A program made the position numbers and the translations under genes. Source: Manduca sexta (Eukaryota; Arthropoda; Insecta; Lepidoptera; Sphingidae). Taken from it: 64,000 nt of DNA. Shown here one piece after another: positions 40,633 through 55,290 of this stretch (position 1 is the stretch's first letter; each line of letters begins with the position of its first letter). The stretch spans positions 5,702,983-5,766,982 of the forward strand of contig NC_051138.1 in the NCBI RefSeq assembly GCF_014839805.1, in the 5' to 3' direction. Below the pieces are notes generated by a model. That model was not told the origin of the DNA and did not search any database. It worked only from the letters and a program-made list of their open reading frames with translations.

Positions 40633-41000
40633 CTAATCTTAGGAACTATCGGTCCAAACTGAAAAATTCTTTTTACGTTGGATAGCCCTTTATTTGTGGA
40701 TTGCTATAGGCTATATATCATCACGCTATACCCAATAGGAGCGGAGCAGCAATGGCTAATCTCTGGAACTACCGGTCCAAACTGAAAAATTATTTTTGCG
40801 TTGGATAGCCCTTTGTTCGTGGAATGCTCTAAGTTATATATCATCACGCTATGACCAATAGGAGCGGAGCAGTAATGGCTAATCTTAGGAACTACCAGTT
40901 GGAACTGAAAAATTCGTTTTGTGTTGGATAGCCCTTTATTTGTGGGGTGCTATAGGCTGTATATCATAACGCTATGACCAATAGGAACGGAGCAGTAATG
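40633..41000 (+). repeat. Three-unit tandem array, period 123 bp, inside Helitron
   Basis: Units start at CTAAT at 40633, 40756 and 40879. Each contains GGAACTA, a GAACTGAAAAATT-like segment, TTGGATAGCCCTTT and a final CACGCTA-AATAGGAGCGGAGCAG-type segment. A partial copy of that last segment also lies near 40370-40400. The spacing is exactly 123 bp in both intervals. Confidence 0.9.
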
Positions 41001-42470
41001 AAACATGTTACAAATACGGGGACAATTTATTAGTTTTGAGAGCTTCCGTTGCGTGCGCTGCGTAAACGGTTAAAGTTATGCAACAATGATGTATGTCGGG
41101 ATTATTCCTCTTAAAAAGTTCTAAAAAAATATATTATAAAACAAAGTCCCCGCTGCATCCGTTTGCCTGAACGTCTTAAACTCAAAAACTACCCAACGTA
41201 TTAAGATAAAATTTGGTATGGAGACAGTTTGAAACCCTGGGAAGAACATAGGCTCCCGGGAAACTACTACTTTTATAATGGAAAACTTTAGCCTGAAAAA
41301 CTTTATAACGCGGGCGGAGCTGCGAGCAAAAGCTAGTTTATTATATAGTCACATAAAAAAATTTGTTCATGTCACAAAATGTTAGATTATAGAGATAAAT
41401 ATGGACATCGAATTAATTTAGATGATGTTTAGTTGAGGCTTTCAACATAACTCAACCATACACCTTGCAACACGTATGAATTACTATGTTATGTCTCGCA
41501 CGACATACAATCATGAAGGTAATAAATATTTTGTTACATCTCTACTTAAAGGTGCGTATATAATTCCATATAGTATAACTAATTTATATCAATACTCCAA
41601 CTTGACATGTTTATTTTCCCCACAAATATTGGCTGTTCAATTATTTTTATGCAACCAACATTGTTATTTAATGGTGAGTTCTATAGCAGCTCCAAATTGT
41701 CGAAGCCATTGAAAACCGTTTGCTAGATAATGAACGACGGTCAGCCCACCTGCCGTATGGCTGATGACATTTGCTAACACTGTTCAGTTATTAAAAGAGT
41801 TCGATAATTACGTGACGACTCCACGGCGCCGCGCATTTTTCCTCGTCCAACTAACGCGTGGTAATTATTTAATCGCCATACGACGACGATTTTTCTTAGT
41901 GTAATAATCAAAATATTAAATGTAATATTATACTATTTAAGTTTATATCGCAATATTATTTATTTGCAGGTTTAATTTTAAAATTTAAATACGTTAAATA
42001 AGTGCTTAGTGGGGGTAATTTTTATATTTAATGACGTCGTTCGTCATCCCTTCTGTATTGCACTTCAAGCTCAATATTAGCAGTTTAAAAGTGTCGATAT
42101 CACGCTGAAAATGAGATATAATTGATATTAACTAGTGTATCTTTTTTTTTACTAATATACTAAGCTTTGCTTGTGGTTTGCACGCGTGGGAAACCTTTTC
42201 GGTAAAAAGTTCCTAAAACACTAGCGATTCATTGTGCTATCTAAGCAACACCAACGCCATATATTTTAAAAGCTTTAAAAAGATTTAAAAGAAAGATTTC
42301 AGATTTAAAAAGCTATAATTTCTTATGACAGCAAATTGCCAGGACAAAAATCGCCTGCGTATGAATCCAATACAAAATCTTCCGGTGAGCCGAATTACAA
42401 CTAAATCCCTTCAGCTGTTTCTGAGTTTATTTGTTACAAACATCCATACATTTCCACATATTTTCAGATC

Positions 42471-42784
42471 TATAATATAACAAATATATTTATAATATTA
42501 AAAATATGAGTTTTTATGTTTAGATGTTTGTTACAAGTAAACGCAGTAACCGCTCAACAGATTTAGGTGAAGTTTGGCACACGAATAGACCACGTCCTGG
42601 ATTAACATATAGGCTACTTATAATCCCAGATATTTGCTGCCCTATGAAATATTAAAATTTTTCATTTGATTGTTAAGCAGATGCCGTTGGCGTCGTACAG
42701 ATGGCGCTGTAGATTGCTACAGCGATTTAGGGACTATTATAGCGGGAAAAGCTTTACTTAGGAGCGAAGCGACGAGCAACACCA
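42471..42784 (+). repeat. Helitron-like or related repeat, partial
   Basis: It contains GATTTAGGTGAAGTTTGGCA, CCTGGATTAACATATAGGCT and a terminal GGAGCGAAGCGACGAGCAAC stem-type segment, typical of a common lepidopteran interspersed repeat. The CTRR end is not intact. Fragments of the same family are at 4308-4352 and perhaps 18525-18695. Confidence 0.6.
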
Positions 42785-45700
42785 AATAAAGAAGAAAAAA
42801 TCCTCAATTTTATAAATGTTATACAATATATTTTCTAGTAGTAAAGTGTTGTTCACAGCACGAAAACACAGAATATTAAGTCCCAATGTTAACCTTTAAA
42901 ATTTATTGGTAAAGTTTGATTAGTCCTCACCACGTGACAACACTTTGGTGGTCGCAATCCGGTTTACGTGTACACATTTGTTAAACTAATTGTTATATTA
43001 ATTAAGTTATGTGTGGTACACTAGATCTATCCGCATGGATAGACAACGTGCCCTTTACTTGTTACTCCGCATTGAACCCAAGTACTTGTACTATGCACTA
43101 CTTCGAGGAATTCTGTTTATTCATTCCTGTGTAATTGAAGGCTTTACTTTTTATAACATGTTTAAATTGCAGTTAATCTACGTTTTGTTGTTTCTGTAAA
43201 TATACTTGTCGTTGGTAGCCATTGGCTTGTAATTGAAACTCATTATAAAAACAATAAAACAACTTTCTTACTTAGCCTTAAAAAACGTCATCTGGAAACG
43301 GACATGTTTATAACATTGCTTTGTTGTATTCGAAATAAAAAATCCAAATTATCTAATTAAGATGGTGCGCACTTAGCACAATCTATCATCAATTTGCATA
43401 TAATAAACTACTAACCGCAATTCCTCTACTTTTCACGGTACATTAATTCCTACCCGACTGCGACAAGAGTTCAATCAATGTATTAAATACTTTTTACCTT
43501 TTGATGGTAATGAGTATTAAATTGCAAAAAGTCCGTAATCTACATTCAGCGGAGGCGTCACGTCTTGTGAATAATTTCTGTTTAAGACAGCAAAAATTGT
43601 GCAATACGTGAGGGAATGGAAACATGCTTAAAGCGTTCTCAAAGGTAGAATAAAAGTCAACAGGAGCGATTAGCTCCGGGCACCTAATACGTGGTCACGA
43701 TTCATCTCGCAATAATACATTAATTCTGCACTACACAAATTCACATATCGGCTTTTGCATTCCGTACGTATTACAAAACTTCGCAAATGGACAGTTGGCC
43801 TTTTATTTCGTTTGACTAATCAGAAAAATGTTGCTGTGTGTAAATTGAAATTTTGTGGTTTAAACATCATTAGGTGGAGCCTCGAATAATATTTTCAGAT
43901 CTAACGAAAATGTGAAAAGAAAGATGCATGTGAAATAGTGCATTATAATATTAAATTAAATACATAGGAACCTTTAAAAATATTATACAAAACTAGTTAC
44001 ACTCATCTATTAGATTTTCTAATCCAATAAGCAAATGACCCAAAAGGAATCTGAAACTTAAGTGGAAAATAATATAAACATTAATATCAGAACTAATTTT
44101 AGAATTCTAGTTTTTGAAACATTCAGTCTAACTGGTATAATTTACAAACTAGATGTATGAAGACAAGGCAAATTTTTCAACCGTCACACATAAGCCGATA
44201 GCGAACATCATAAAGCGAATAACGTTGTAACAACAACTGGCAACAATTTTTCCTCATTATTAAGTTTGTTGTATCACGCGAACCACGCCAGTTTAACATC
44301 TGATATGTTTGTGGCATACTGAAATTGCTATCGATTATTTTTAAATGTCTATACTGTCAACAAAATGATAAATCCTCGTTTTTAAATACCACATTTATTG
44401 ACCAAACGTCTAGTAGTCTCAATAATACAACACACATAGTCTCAATCAAATATATTCTCAAATCTAAGTATATTTTTAATAAATATTAGTATTTTATATT
44501 TGTCACTTGAAAATTATTTGACATAAGAGCAGAAGTTACAAACATTTAATAGATAAAATCTCCGTTAATAATATTTATTGGCAAAAATTTAAATGATTTT
44601 ATCCTCTCTTTCCATGGACAGTATTATTAGAATAGCTTGTCTTCAAAGACGGATACAATTTCCTTTTATTTATTGCGCTAAAATAAAGATATCAAAATAT
44701 AAACGTTCCAAATCGTATATTTCTCACTCATACTTCCGGTATGCATACATCACCTTAACATTAAGACATCAAAACAGCGAGGGGAAACACACCTTATTTT
44801 ACCAAATGCAGGAAATCGTAAGTTGTGATTTTAGTAAAAGCTTTTGTACATAAAAATGGAACAAATTGTACATTTCTACGATTAAATTACTAATGTCTGT
44901 ATAAACTTTAACGGATCTTTTAATGTAAATGGATTTAAGTTTGTAGATAATTGTTTTGTGAGTTTGTCGCGAAGGAACGAATGGATAATAGTCATGATAG
45001 CTATACTGTCTGTTTGTTATATTTACTAATGTTGCCCTGAATTGGAATAGAGCCCTTCTATTTTAAATGTACCTGATATTATGACTTAATTAATGAAAAT
45101 AATTATTTAGCAAATGCGGAACATTCAAGAAATTCCGATCCAATCGAAGCAAGCTGACTACTGGCTTCAAGTAAAAATATAACTACGTAATTTTTATACA
45201 CACTGTTGTAAAGAACGGCCAACAAATTTAGGGACATAAAAGAATATAAAAGTAACCTACTAAAGGAAAAAGGCTAAGAAATAATTATTAACATATAGAA
45301 TCGTTTATTCAATAAACCTCTTTTTATATCTTTCATATTGTTAATATTTCTACTCACAATTTTTTTTATTATATCAGTATTATATGTAAATGAACAATGA
45401 ATTCAAAAAAAGAAATACCTATCACTAATTAGTAAAGGTAAAGAATGCCTAGTTACGATAACATGAATCATTATTCGATGCTGTACATCGCAGCTCAATT
45501 GACACGAAGAGCCACTAGTTAGTTACGAAACTGCACAATAATTAGATATGTTGGCGAATGAAAAAAAACCTGAGAATCCGATTGCCAGATAAAGAAGCAC
45601 GATTGTCTGTGGATTGCATATTGAAAAAACATGCAACAGAGATAAGGAGTTACATGCTTGAGTGAATTAAAGGCATCGCGGGTGAACACCGGCTAATTAC

Positions 45701-48700
45701 ATTTCCTACCGAGTTACTACACTCACTGCATAACGAGTGCGCTATTGCTATTATTTTGCTTGTTACATTTTTGATAGTAAAATATTGCTCCATAACGTTT
45801 TAGTGTTTGTACGTTCTTTTCAAAGTATACAGTGGCGTGCTATATTCAATCAGATATGATTTGTTATGTATTATTCAAAATCAATCGTATGTGTATAACA
45901 CAATGGTCTATACTGTAAATATTGATTTACGTAGATTACACATTACTTCAATTATGAAATCTAAAACCTATATCGTTTTTTTTTTCGCATATTCTAAAAC
46001 TACTCTACTAAGATAACATGCGCTACGGACCAAAGTAAAACGGATTGAACGGTGCACCTTAACGAAACCGCTGCAAGAAAATTACTGTAAATTAATTATG
46101 GAAAATAATAGACAATTTGAATAATGGTATCCGTGGTAGACAACACGACTCCCTCGCTATCTTGACGTACGGAAGTTGTATTACCGTATCAAACTATTTA
46201 TTGTACAAACAGCTTATCCGTGTGACTGCATCCTAAGGACGTTGTCACATTCAAGTTAAGCATACTTCACTCTCCCATCCCCATGCGAGAACTTTGTAAA
46301 GTCGTGTGAGAGAATCGTTTCACTACATTATGAATGAAATTAGAATAACACCAGTCATTACCATTTATACTATTGTGCGTACATCAGATAAACAATGCAC
46401 GTGTAGTTGTGAAAATAGAATAAATTTTCTACGGCATATGTAATGGGTTTTTAAAATGGCCAACAATTTACACTCGGTATTTCTTATGTGTATAAGTAAG
46501 ATAATTGTTATAGTTATATGGAAAAATATCGTGGTTTAATATATCTGGAAATATAATATTCAACAAGATTGACAAGAGAGGAATCGAGATTTGCAATATT
46601 CTTTTATTTGATAGAGAAGATATAGGAGAGATAGAGGAACCAATAGCATATTATCTCAATACACTGAGGGAGTAATTTGACAAAATTATAGAGGTATGTA
46701 ACATCCTTTTAAGTTGTCAATACACCAAGACTGAGAATAAACAATCATAATAATTTCACAAGACAAAATTTAAACATTACATAAGATACCTTGCGATGCA
46801 ATAAACAAGTCACAAAATAACAAAGCAGCGGCACTTTTGTTTCGACAAACACGATTACTGAAACAGTAGTCTATTCATAAATTTTTCCCTATAACTGATA
46901 AGGTGAACACACGGATTAGGCCACCGGGAACGCAGGATGTATCAGTAATCTTGTTTGCCGACAGCCATGATGTGTTTACCTCATTACTACCTATATTTTA
47001 AAACGTTCAGTATGTATTTTGTTACTTATCTATTCCGCATTGTATTTTAAATAGCTTTATAGTTTATAATCCACACAATTGTAGATTACACCATAGCTAA
47101 TAAAAACCAATGATAAGTGTCTATAAGACAGAAAAGAAGAAAATTGAGTTCATAACCTAACTAAATTAGACCACTCAAATAAAGAGGTAAAACGAGTGAC
47201 ATAAATTATAATTTAATGACATTTACCTATATACAACATTTAACTATGGCAAACGATCTAGATCTGTTTACACAACGTATAACTGTTTGGACGTTTGCTA
47301 GAAACGCATAATGCATTTGTCCAAGTACCTGTGTGTGATAGCACAAAACTATTCAGTGGACAATAGAGATATCTGATTCGTAACAATGCATATGTATAGG
47401 AATTTTAATTAGAAATATGAGAAGTGAATGCTACGTTGTTTTGATTTAGCGCAGTTTCTATCCTGTGTACGTTAGATTGTTAGCGAGATATGACTGTATT
47501 CTTTATGGCCATTGATTACCATATGTAACGAAGCGTAATTAAGTAAAAAAGCAGTGAGAATTGTATTGCCTAGTTATTTACGTGGAGTGAGATGTTGCCG
47601 CGATAGCCTGACAACCTGGTTAGGTTCATTACTTGTGTTTTCACTTGCGCTCACTCGGTGCATTCTTTGAGTTGTAATAATGTAAATGAAAATTAAAATC
47701 AAATATATATTTTAATTAGGAAATTAAGTATTTGTTGCTTGCAAAGTATGTCACCTAGTAAATTTATGATAAATATATTAACTTTATTTTCAATAACCTT
47801 ATACAGTAGTATATATCTGTCCAACTGTTAATCTGATAATCGAATATATAAATAAAAGTTACATTAATCGATATCAGTATAACTGTATAAAAACCGAAAT
47901 TATTACTTCGGACAAAAAGGACGACAAAGTAAATGAAAATTACTTTTCGAAAATCACAGAAAAATTCCTTTCGTCAGAAAATTTAATTTAAATTAACAAC
48001 GAGTCAATTACGCTCCCCAGTACCAAATGAGGTATGTCTGATGCAAAAAATGAGGGCTAAGGGTTGCCAAATTTCTTTCCGCCTCTATACATATATTTAA
48101 TTAATCACATTCTTACGAATGGGGCCGTCTGACCGAATGTCCGAATGTTTGGAGGTCTTTTACTGAATTATACCTCGCTGTGTATATATTACAGTACTTC
48201 ACATATATTACGCTTTATTTAATCCATTTTAAATTTTGAATTGCTAATTTTTATTACTCACATTGATGGCCCTAAATACTTAAATTGCCATTAAAAACAA
48301 ATGGTATAGTTATACAGTTGTGTACCTTTACTTCGTTGAATAAATAATGACTTATTCCTACAATTCTATGTTTTCTTTAACATACATGAATGATAACTAT
48401 AATAAATAGAATAACTATATTGGATTAAAGTTATGACATGATTAGGTATTGAAAAAATTTACATTAGCTTTAAAAAAATGCATTAATGCATTGTAGAGAT
48501 CAATGAACGGCAAACTAATTTTAAGGGCTTAAAATGTAACATTAAAAATTATGTAACAAAGGGGACGCGAATAGAGCTCTACATTAAAATCTGCCTTGTA
48601 ATTATGCCAGCTAAACATAAACAGGGATTTATTTCGAAACTTACGCTAGTAATACAATTTCTAACTAACAGTAATTACTATTATCAGATCACGATAATAA

Positions 48701-51700
48701 TTTGAAACCAGATAATTACTAGTGTGTACACTAAAAACACTATTTTATACCGTGTATAATTGTAAAATATAATCTTTTGTATTTACATACGTCAAATGGT
48801 AAATATAACTACAATAATGAAATTTTTTTACTCAACTAGTAACCAAATCAAATATTAACATAAACTTATGGCGGCCGTATCGCTTAACTGTAGCGCGTCG
48901 AATTGATTCGCAACTATACAAAGCTGTGTTAAAAACACGCACGAAAACAGAAAAAAAAAAATAAAAAATGCAAAATCATATCGCTGTTACATCTCGAATG
49001 GTTCTTTTTTATTACAATTTTCGAGGGTTCGCTAAACGTTTGGAGCGAACTCTATTATTCGGTCCCGTTTCGATGTGACGTAAGCACATTCGGCACTCAA
49101 CAGCCGTTTGTTATTAAATGTAATAATGTATATCATAAAGTATTCATATCTATGATCTCAATGGATATGCCAATTTCATTATTTTGGATTGTGCAAGATT
49201 AATAGGAACCACATATTTTTTTGTTCCCTTTGTAACATGGCTTTTTATAAATTATACTTGTAATGTTATTACTTGGTAGCCAACCAAACATTTTAATAGT
49301 GAATTTAAAAAGTCTAGTCTTAAGAAATGACAATATAACAAAATCACTGACTAAATAACTAGGTCAAATAAAACGTTGTAAATAAAAAATAATTATTGTG
49401 TTCTAAATTCCACAAAAAATAAATCCGTCGTGATCGAATAAAACGAATTTTTTACGATAATTCAAGTAAAATATCTCGAAAATCGTATCACGCAGCACAG
49501 GTACGGTCTGAACTAAGAAATAATCTAATAAAGCCCCAACAAAAACGATTTATTATGGCTTTCTTAACATCGCATTACGTCAGTTTCTATTTACATCAAA
49601 ATGTTTCATTTGCATAATAGGTTTTTTTACCGCCATTACTATTTATGTTAATATTCTGATTCGTCGGCTTTGGGGTCGCACGCACAGAAAACATAAAGAC
49701 GATTTGTACGCGGTGGCCATTTATGTAAATAAATCTACGATAACGCACCATTACGGAAATATGTACACAACGGGTGTGACCTGTGCGTATTTGCATACCC
49801 CGGGTGTGGTTTCTATTTACTCACCGACCGTACCGTATATTTTAATTAAAACATATCGTCATAACACTATACAATTAGTTTTTAATATTAACCCTATAAG
49901 GCAATATGAAATCAGTAGGTGGATACATGCTCGAAACAAAATAAAGGATGTTGCAAAACTTAATAACAAATTTGTGTTCGTTTAATCAACAAAACATCAG
50001 AAAGCAATAAGCTCTATTAAGAGTCCGATAGAATTTCTCATTTCATTCGTCTTAAGTCGTCAGAAACAAAGTGCGGCCGTCGTCGGTGGTGTTATTAACG
50101 CGTCTAAATAATTACAGGGCACATCAATCAACGGCCATATGCAGATAGAAGCATTTTGTGCGAGTCAGCGCGCAGTCGGCCCACTGTGCAACCCTTTCTT
50201 TGATATCTGTATGATATTACGAATGGAATTATTAAAATACGTTTCCAAAACGAATTCTCTTCATAGGGATGGGAACAGTCGATAATTAAATAACTTTGGG
50301 GAGATGTTTTATTTAAGTTACGTAACGAATAACTACGTGCCGTTATCCCACAATTGTAGTTATACTGAAAAATATTTCTAATATTTAACTAATATTACTT
50401 TTCTGAATGTACATTAAACGTTCACGTATTGTCTTTATGTCTCTTTATCTTTTCCTTACAAATCTCGACAATTATTTTATAAATGAAATACCTATTAATA
50501 CACTTAGTTTTTGTATCTAATAAAAAAATGTTTAGGATGCTTTTCCTCGTTTATTTTGTTAAAAAAATACATATTTCACTTAATAAGAGTGTATGCATAT
50601 TAACCGGCATCGACCTTGAAATAAATTGGAAATGTTAGGTAACATGATCCGTTAGTGAAGTAGTTATATTCGATTAATAATTTTATGACTGCTTAAAATC
50701 AACAGTAATATCATAATTCATAGATCTATTAATTACGAAAATACTGGTCATGTAATATGAGTCGAACACCAATGTTTTAGTCAATACGTTCTCGTTATGG
50801 TAACAAACTAAATAAAATACATAGAGGATCCACAAAAACCATCTGAATAGTATTCCCTGCGACAATGATCGGCATATTTCATGTAGAACGCCACAAATTG
50901 ACCGCAATTAAAAAAACAATGACTGGTTTCAATTCCCCAAACTCAATTTCCTTCGTCACAAACGTGTAACTAACCGAAAAACGCATTAATAAATACGAGT
51001 AAATTAATATACTCCGCTTCACCACCTCGGCTTATAATTGCTAAACTCAACTTGAATATTTATACAAATTTGTTTCTTTAGAACCGATCATTCTCGGCGA
51101 AGCAATGAAGATTATAATTAGTATTTTCGCTATGACTCAGCAATGTCGACATACTGAGATATTGGGCACGCGTCAATATTTGACTGACATCTTCACCTAT
51201 CGTCACCATCAAGACATATTCACGCAACAAACTTGTGTTTGCGGTTGCGTTACCAAAGTTACTTTTGTATTTTGAACTCTATGACTTAAGAAATTGTAGT
51301 GTACATTAGAAACCTATTAATATCAACGGTTTCAATTACTCATTGGTTATTAATGTTGCTGTGTCTTTGAAAGCCTAATTAAGTTTTTTTTATTGAAATT
51401 TATTGATTGACAGATGGCGCTAGCGGCTATTATAAATGGATACGTTAGTTTAGATGCGCGTTTTGTTTTAAGGTCCCGCGCATAAAAGGTTAAAACTGTG
51501 CCCTCTCGGTGAGATTTCGGTTTACATTTATAATTTGTTTTAATCTGCCATTAGATTTTTTAAAATATTTTTCGTGATATTTAATGATTACTAGATCAAC
51601 ATTTCACCACTAGTTTTAGAAAATAAATAAAAAGTATAAGTATAATATATAATCTAAAAATAATATTCCAGACAAAAAGCCAACTAATAATAATAATATG

Positions 51701-51702
51701 AA

Positions 51703-51729
51703 ATATATATATTATATATATATATATAA
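51703..51729. repeat. (AT)n microsatellite
   Basis: A run of alternating A and T broken by one TAT interruption. It is self-complementary and likely polymorphic. Confidence 0.9.
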
Positions 51730-52329
51730 TCTTGATCCATTTCTAACTTATAGACATGTTTTCTTTAAACATACGAAATTGTTTTATTACGGTTCAGTAC
51801 GGAACCAACAATACGAGATGCACACGCATTTATGTTCTTAAAAGGTTCGTCAATATACATGAGTATTGTTTAATGCAGACGTCACTGTCAAGTAATAGTT
51901 CACATCTTGCCTTGGGCTCAGGATATTATTTGTTTTGTTAAGAATAACAATCACTTTTTCGTGGCTGCGCCACGTTGGCCAAAATATGTAATACTCGAAC
52001 AAATTTTCTTGGATGTACTGTTAGATAACACACGTATGTATTGACCTAATATAAACAAACATAGTATTTGTAGTAATAAAATTATAGTTAAATTAATATA
52101 AAAATAATCATAAACAGTCCCATCCGATTAGGTAATACTAATTATTAACACGAAATTGCAAGCACGACCTACTGCGAAAGCAATTGGCATCAACGCAGAA
52201 TCATAAAGAATCCATCAACATCAGCGCAACACCGATCACGAAATCCGCCATCAATCATAAACATCAGAAAGGATTAAAATCTACGTTGCACCTTCCGAAG
52301 CACGAGTACCCTTGTTTTTCTCTAACCCG

Positions 52330-52475
52330 TAAATACTGAGGGGCGTAAGTATAGCCGGGGGGCGGCAAATATTATCAGGGGGGCAGGGGGACTACCCCTG
52401 CGCCTGGAGGGGGACACTATCCCTTATCGCGAGCGTTACCCTCGCCGGCGGCGTCCGCTAGACCGCCAAAATGTG
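52330..52475 (+). repeat. G-run island, probable transposon fragment
   Basis: An abrupt GC-rich block with G runs of four to six bases at about 52340, 52358, 52378 and 52385, followed by CTGGAGGGGGACACTATCCC and a CGCCGGCGGCGTCCGCT segment. It resembles GC-rich interspersed fragments in moth genomes, perhaps a retrotransposon 5' region. It may form a G-quadruplex on the plus strand. The 92-residue ORF beginning at 52471 has no recognised domain. Confidence 0.45.
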
Positions 52476-54879
52476 GGGCAAATCGATTTCTCTGCCCTAT
52501 TTTTGTATGAATCTGGACCGCCATCGATTTTTCACCGACGCGTACGTACGACAAATCGATATCGACGGGACCTACACTACTACAAGAATTTATTTCGTAT
52601 TTCGAATATTAAATACATTATGTACATTTACACATAGTGTGGTGTATAAACATATGTTGTACTTAAACAAAGTTATTTTAAGTGAACCTAAGATAATTAT
52701 AATAAATATAGCCGCGAGAGGAATTAAAATAATTTTATATCGGTTGTAAATTACTTTAATCGGAGTGAGACGCGGTTGTAGCTTAGAGTTCGAACTAACG
52801 ATTGAAGTCATTTTACAACACTTCTCAATACTATGTTGCTGTTCAAAATAAACTACGTACATTTCAAATTTAATTTTTATTTCAATATATAAATTAATAA
52901 CATATTATCTATATTTTGGTAATAAAAAAGTACATTAACATAAAATACCGAACAATATTCTATTTATTTAATTTTCTTGTAATTTGCAAATCTAGCGGCA
53001 GTTTGAGTAGCAGCTTTACAGCGCAATGCAATAAATAGATTTATGAAACGCCAGTCGCGCTTCCTTAAGCTTTAAACTATAATGATTGCAGGTAATATAA
53101 TTACCAAGACTTGTTACAGTTTCGTTGAGATTACCGAGTGTGCGAATGGTACAATAAACAACGCAAAATGTTTTATAGAGCCCGTGTAACTTTGTTGACT
53201 TTATAAACGAGTGATTTGATTAAAAATAAAGCAAACATTCAGGTTGTAAAATGCATTTTACCATCTTTTAACCGGCAACCTCCACAACGCATTTGATATT
53301 CGCTTGCAAGGTTTTTTATCGATTCCCTTTTTAAATTGTTGCAAATGTTTTATTAGGTTTTATTATAAATCGTATATCAGACTTTAACGAGGGCTTCAGA
53401 CGGTCTTAAGTAGCCTTTATCTCGTTTTGTTGCTATGTCGTAAAATTTTCTTTCCACTGCTTACAATTTATTGAAAATGGATAGATAGCTGTTTTATTTT
53501 TCTATACATTTCTGGCGTTCAGTTGTATCGAAACTAATGGAGAGTATGTTGAGTAATATTGAATTTGCATACACGACGCAGATTAATTGGCAATCACAAT
53601 TTACAAGTTTATTTGAATGAGGGAGATGCGTTTGGTTACTACATGTAGGTTAGAGACATACAAACAAAAAGCCTCTACACTTTTTACGAATAAGTATTAT
53701 AATTTATTTTTCTCAACTTATTCATAAATATTTTTCGACCAAAAATAATTTTATGAAAGCCAAACGTCTAGTACTAAGGATTTTAACACTTTATATGTAA
53801 GCGACTATTGAAAAACTCGCTAGTTATTGATATTTTATGACTTAAACACATACTAAACTAGGGACTAAACTATAACGACTATCTTTATTATGTCAGGGTA
53901 TAGTCGTTTATATGCTTTTTACAAATTATTATAATTAAACCGAATTTTAATATACTGCATATTTTGGTACGTATTAACATCATCTTTATTATAAGTTTAC
54001 CGACATATTGTATATAAGATGTATATCTAACTATATATAATGATGTATTTATCTATACCTCCGTATTCTTAGTTATTACTCGACATATTTCCCGTGTATT
54101 GATTTCTAGCACTTAAACATCTAAACAATCAATAGCACATTAATCTTTATATGAGAATAGTGCATAACAATCGTTTTAACATATAATTTTATATCAATTA
54201 AAAGCTTAATCATACAATAGTGTGATACAGTTAACGCAACAAAAACGACAATTTCTTTCATTTCCACCTCCCATTGTCTTTTATAATCTGTATTTGTATA
54301 ACTACATGTGTAACATTTGTATATAACTACTTAAATAATATACTTTCCACAAAGCAGTAGGTAATCAATCTTCGCATATTCAATTATAATTTTCTTAACG
54401 TACCATTCTAGCCTATTTATAAATTTCGTTACGTATATTATAACACATAACTATAAAATAAGATCTTGAGACATAGCTAAAACATCGATTGATGTTGTTT
54501 CCTGCATAGTTTTACAGGCATAACCCACACATTTCACAATATATTATCATGATCTGACAGTTTACTAATTGCGCTAATTTTAAGTGGCCGGCGTTGTTAT
54601 AAAAACAACAGAGGCTCATAAATGGGGCGCCGAGCCATCCGTCATGTTCCCGCAATGTTTGTACATTTGTAACAGTTCATCTCATGACAAGCGGCAATGA
54701 CTACTTCTGTCTATAATTAAACATGATTAGAGCTCAACACATGGTGAGCCGCAATTATAAGACGTTACAACGGCTACCGGCGCACTACGGTACACGCCAC
54801 GCGATAGTTTCTATCGACCATTCAATATCTGCTCGGCACGGAAGTGTGCATTAATTGATACTCTTCACGAGAACGCTCT

Positions 54880-55290
54880 GGCTCGGGAATCGGGATGGCA
54901 GAGAGGTTCGCGCGACGCGTCCCGACGCTACGCCCGCCCGTCGCCCGTCGCCGGCTGTGGCGACTTGTGGATTGCGGGAAGAAACGCACCAAATCCATTC
55001 AAATCCACAATCATGAATGAACCGAATGCGAAAGAGAAAGCGATACGTTGCGAAACGACGTGCGAGTGGGACGCAATTTGAATAGTACGCGAAACGGAAA
55101 TAGAACTGGAGATAATTCCGTCTAGCCGGGAGGGATTCCCTCGTGTCATTTGTGTGAGAGTTACGAATGTCGGTGTGCGTCGGCACCCGGCAGCCGGCAG
55201 CGCCATTCGGAGGGTTCGTTTCTGTAGTCGGCACGAGGCACGAGGCACTCGCATTCTTGCGTTTCCGTCTGTTCCCCGGCTACTTGTTGA
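54880..55290. promoter_or_regulatory. CpG-rich island inside dac intron 1
   Basis: This is the strongest GC/CpG block outside the dac promoter, about 5.3 kb downstream of exon 1, without repeat signature. Two overlapping minus-strand frames of 127 and 132 residues and one plus-strand frame cross it; none has a domain and all are explained by high GC. I infer an enhancer, an alternative promoter or a non-coding first exon. Which of these applies cannot be told from sequence. Confidence 0.4.

Larger units (their letters stand above)
40111..41336 (+). mobile_element. Non-autonomous Helitron, apparently complete
   Basis: The element starts with TC (TCTATACTTATAATAAA) after an A at 40110. It ends with CTAG at 41333-41336 before a T, the A|T insertion signature of Helitrons. 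A GC-rich stem-forming segment (CGCGGGCGGAGCTGCGAGC) lies about ten bases before CTAG, as expected for the 3' hairpin. There is no target duplication and no Rep/helicase ORF, so it is non-autonomous. Inside are a CTGT microsatellite and a three-unit tandem array, listed separately. These ends match those I know from lepidopteran microsatellite-bearing Helitrons. Confidence 0.85.
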
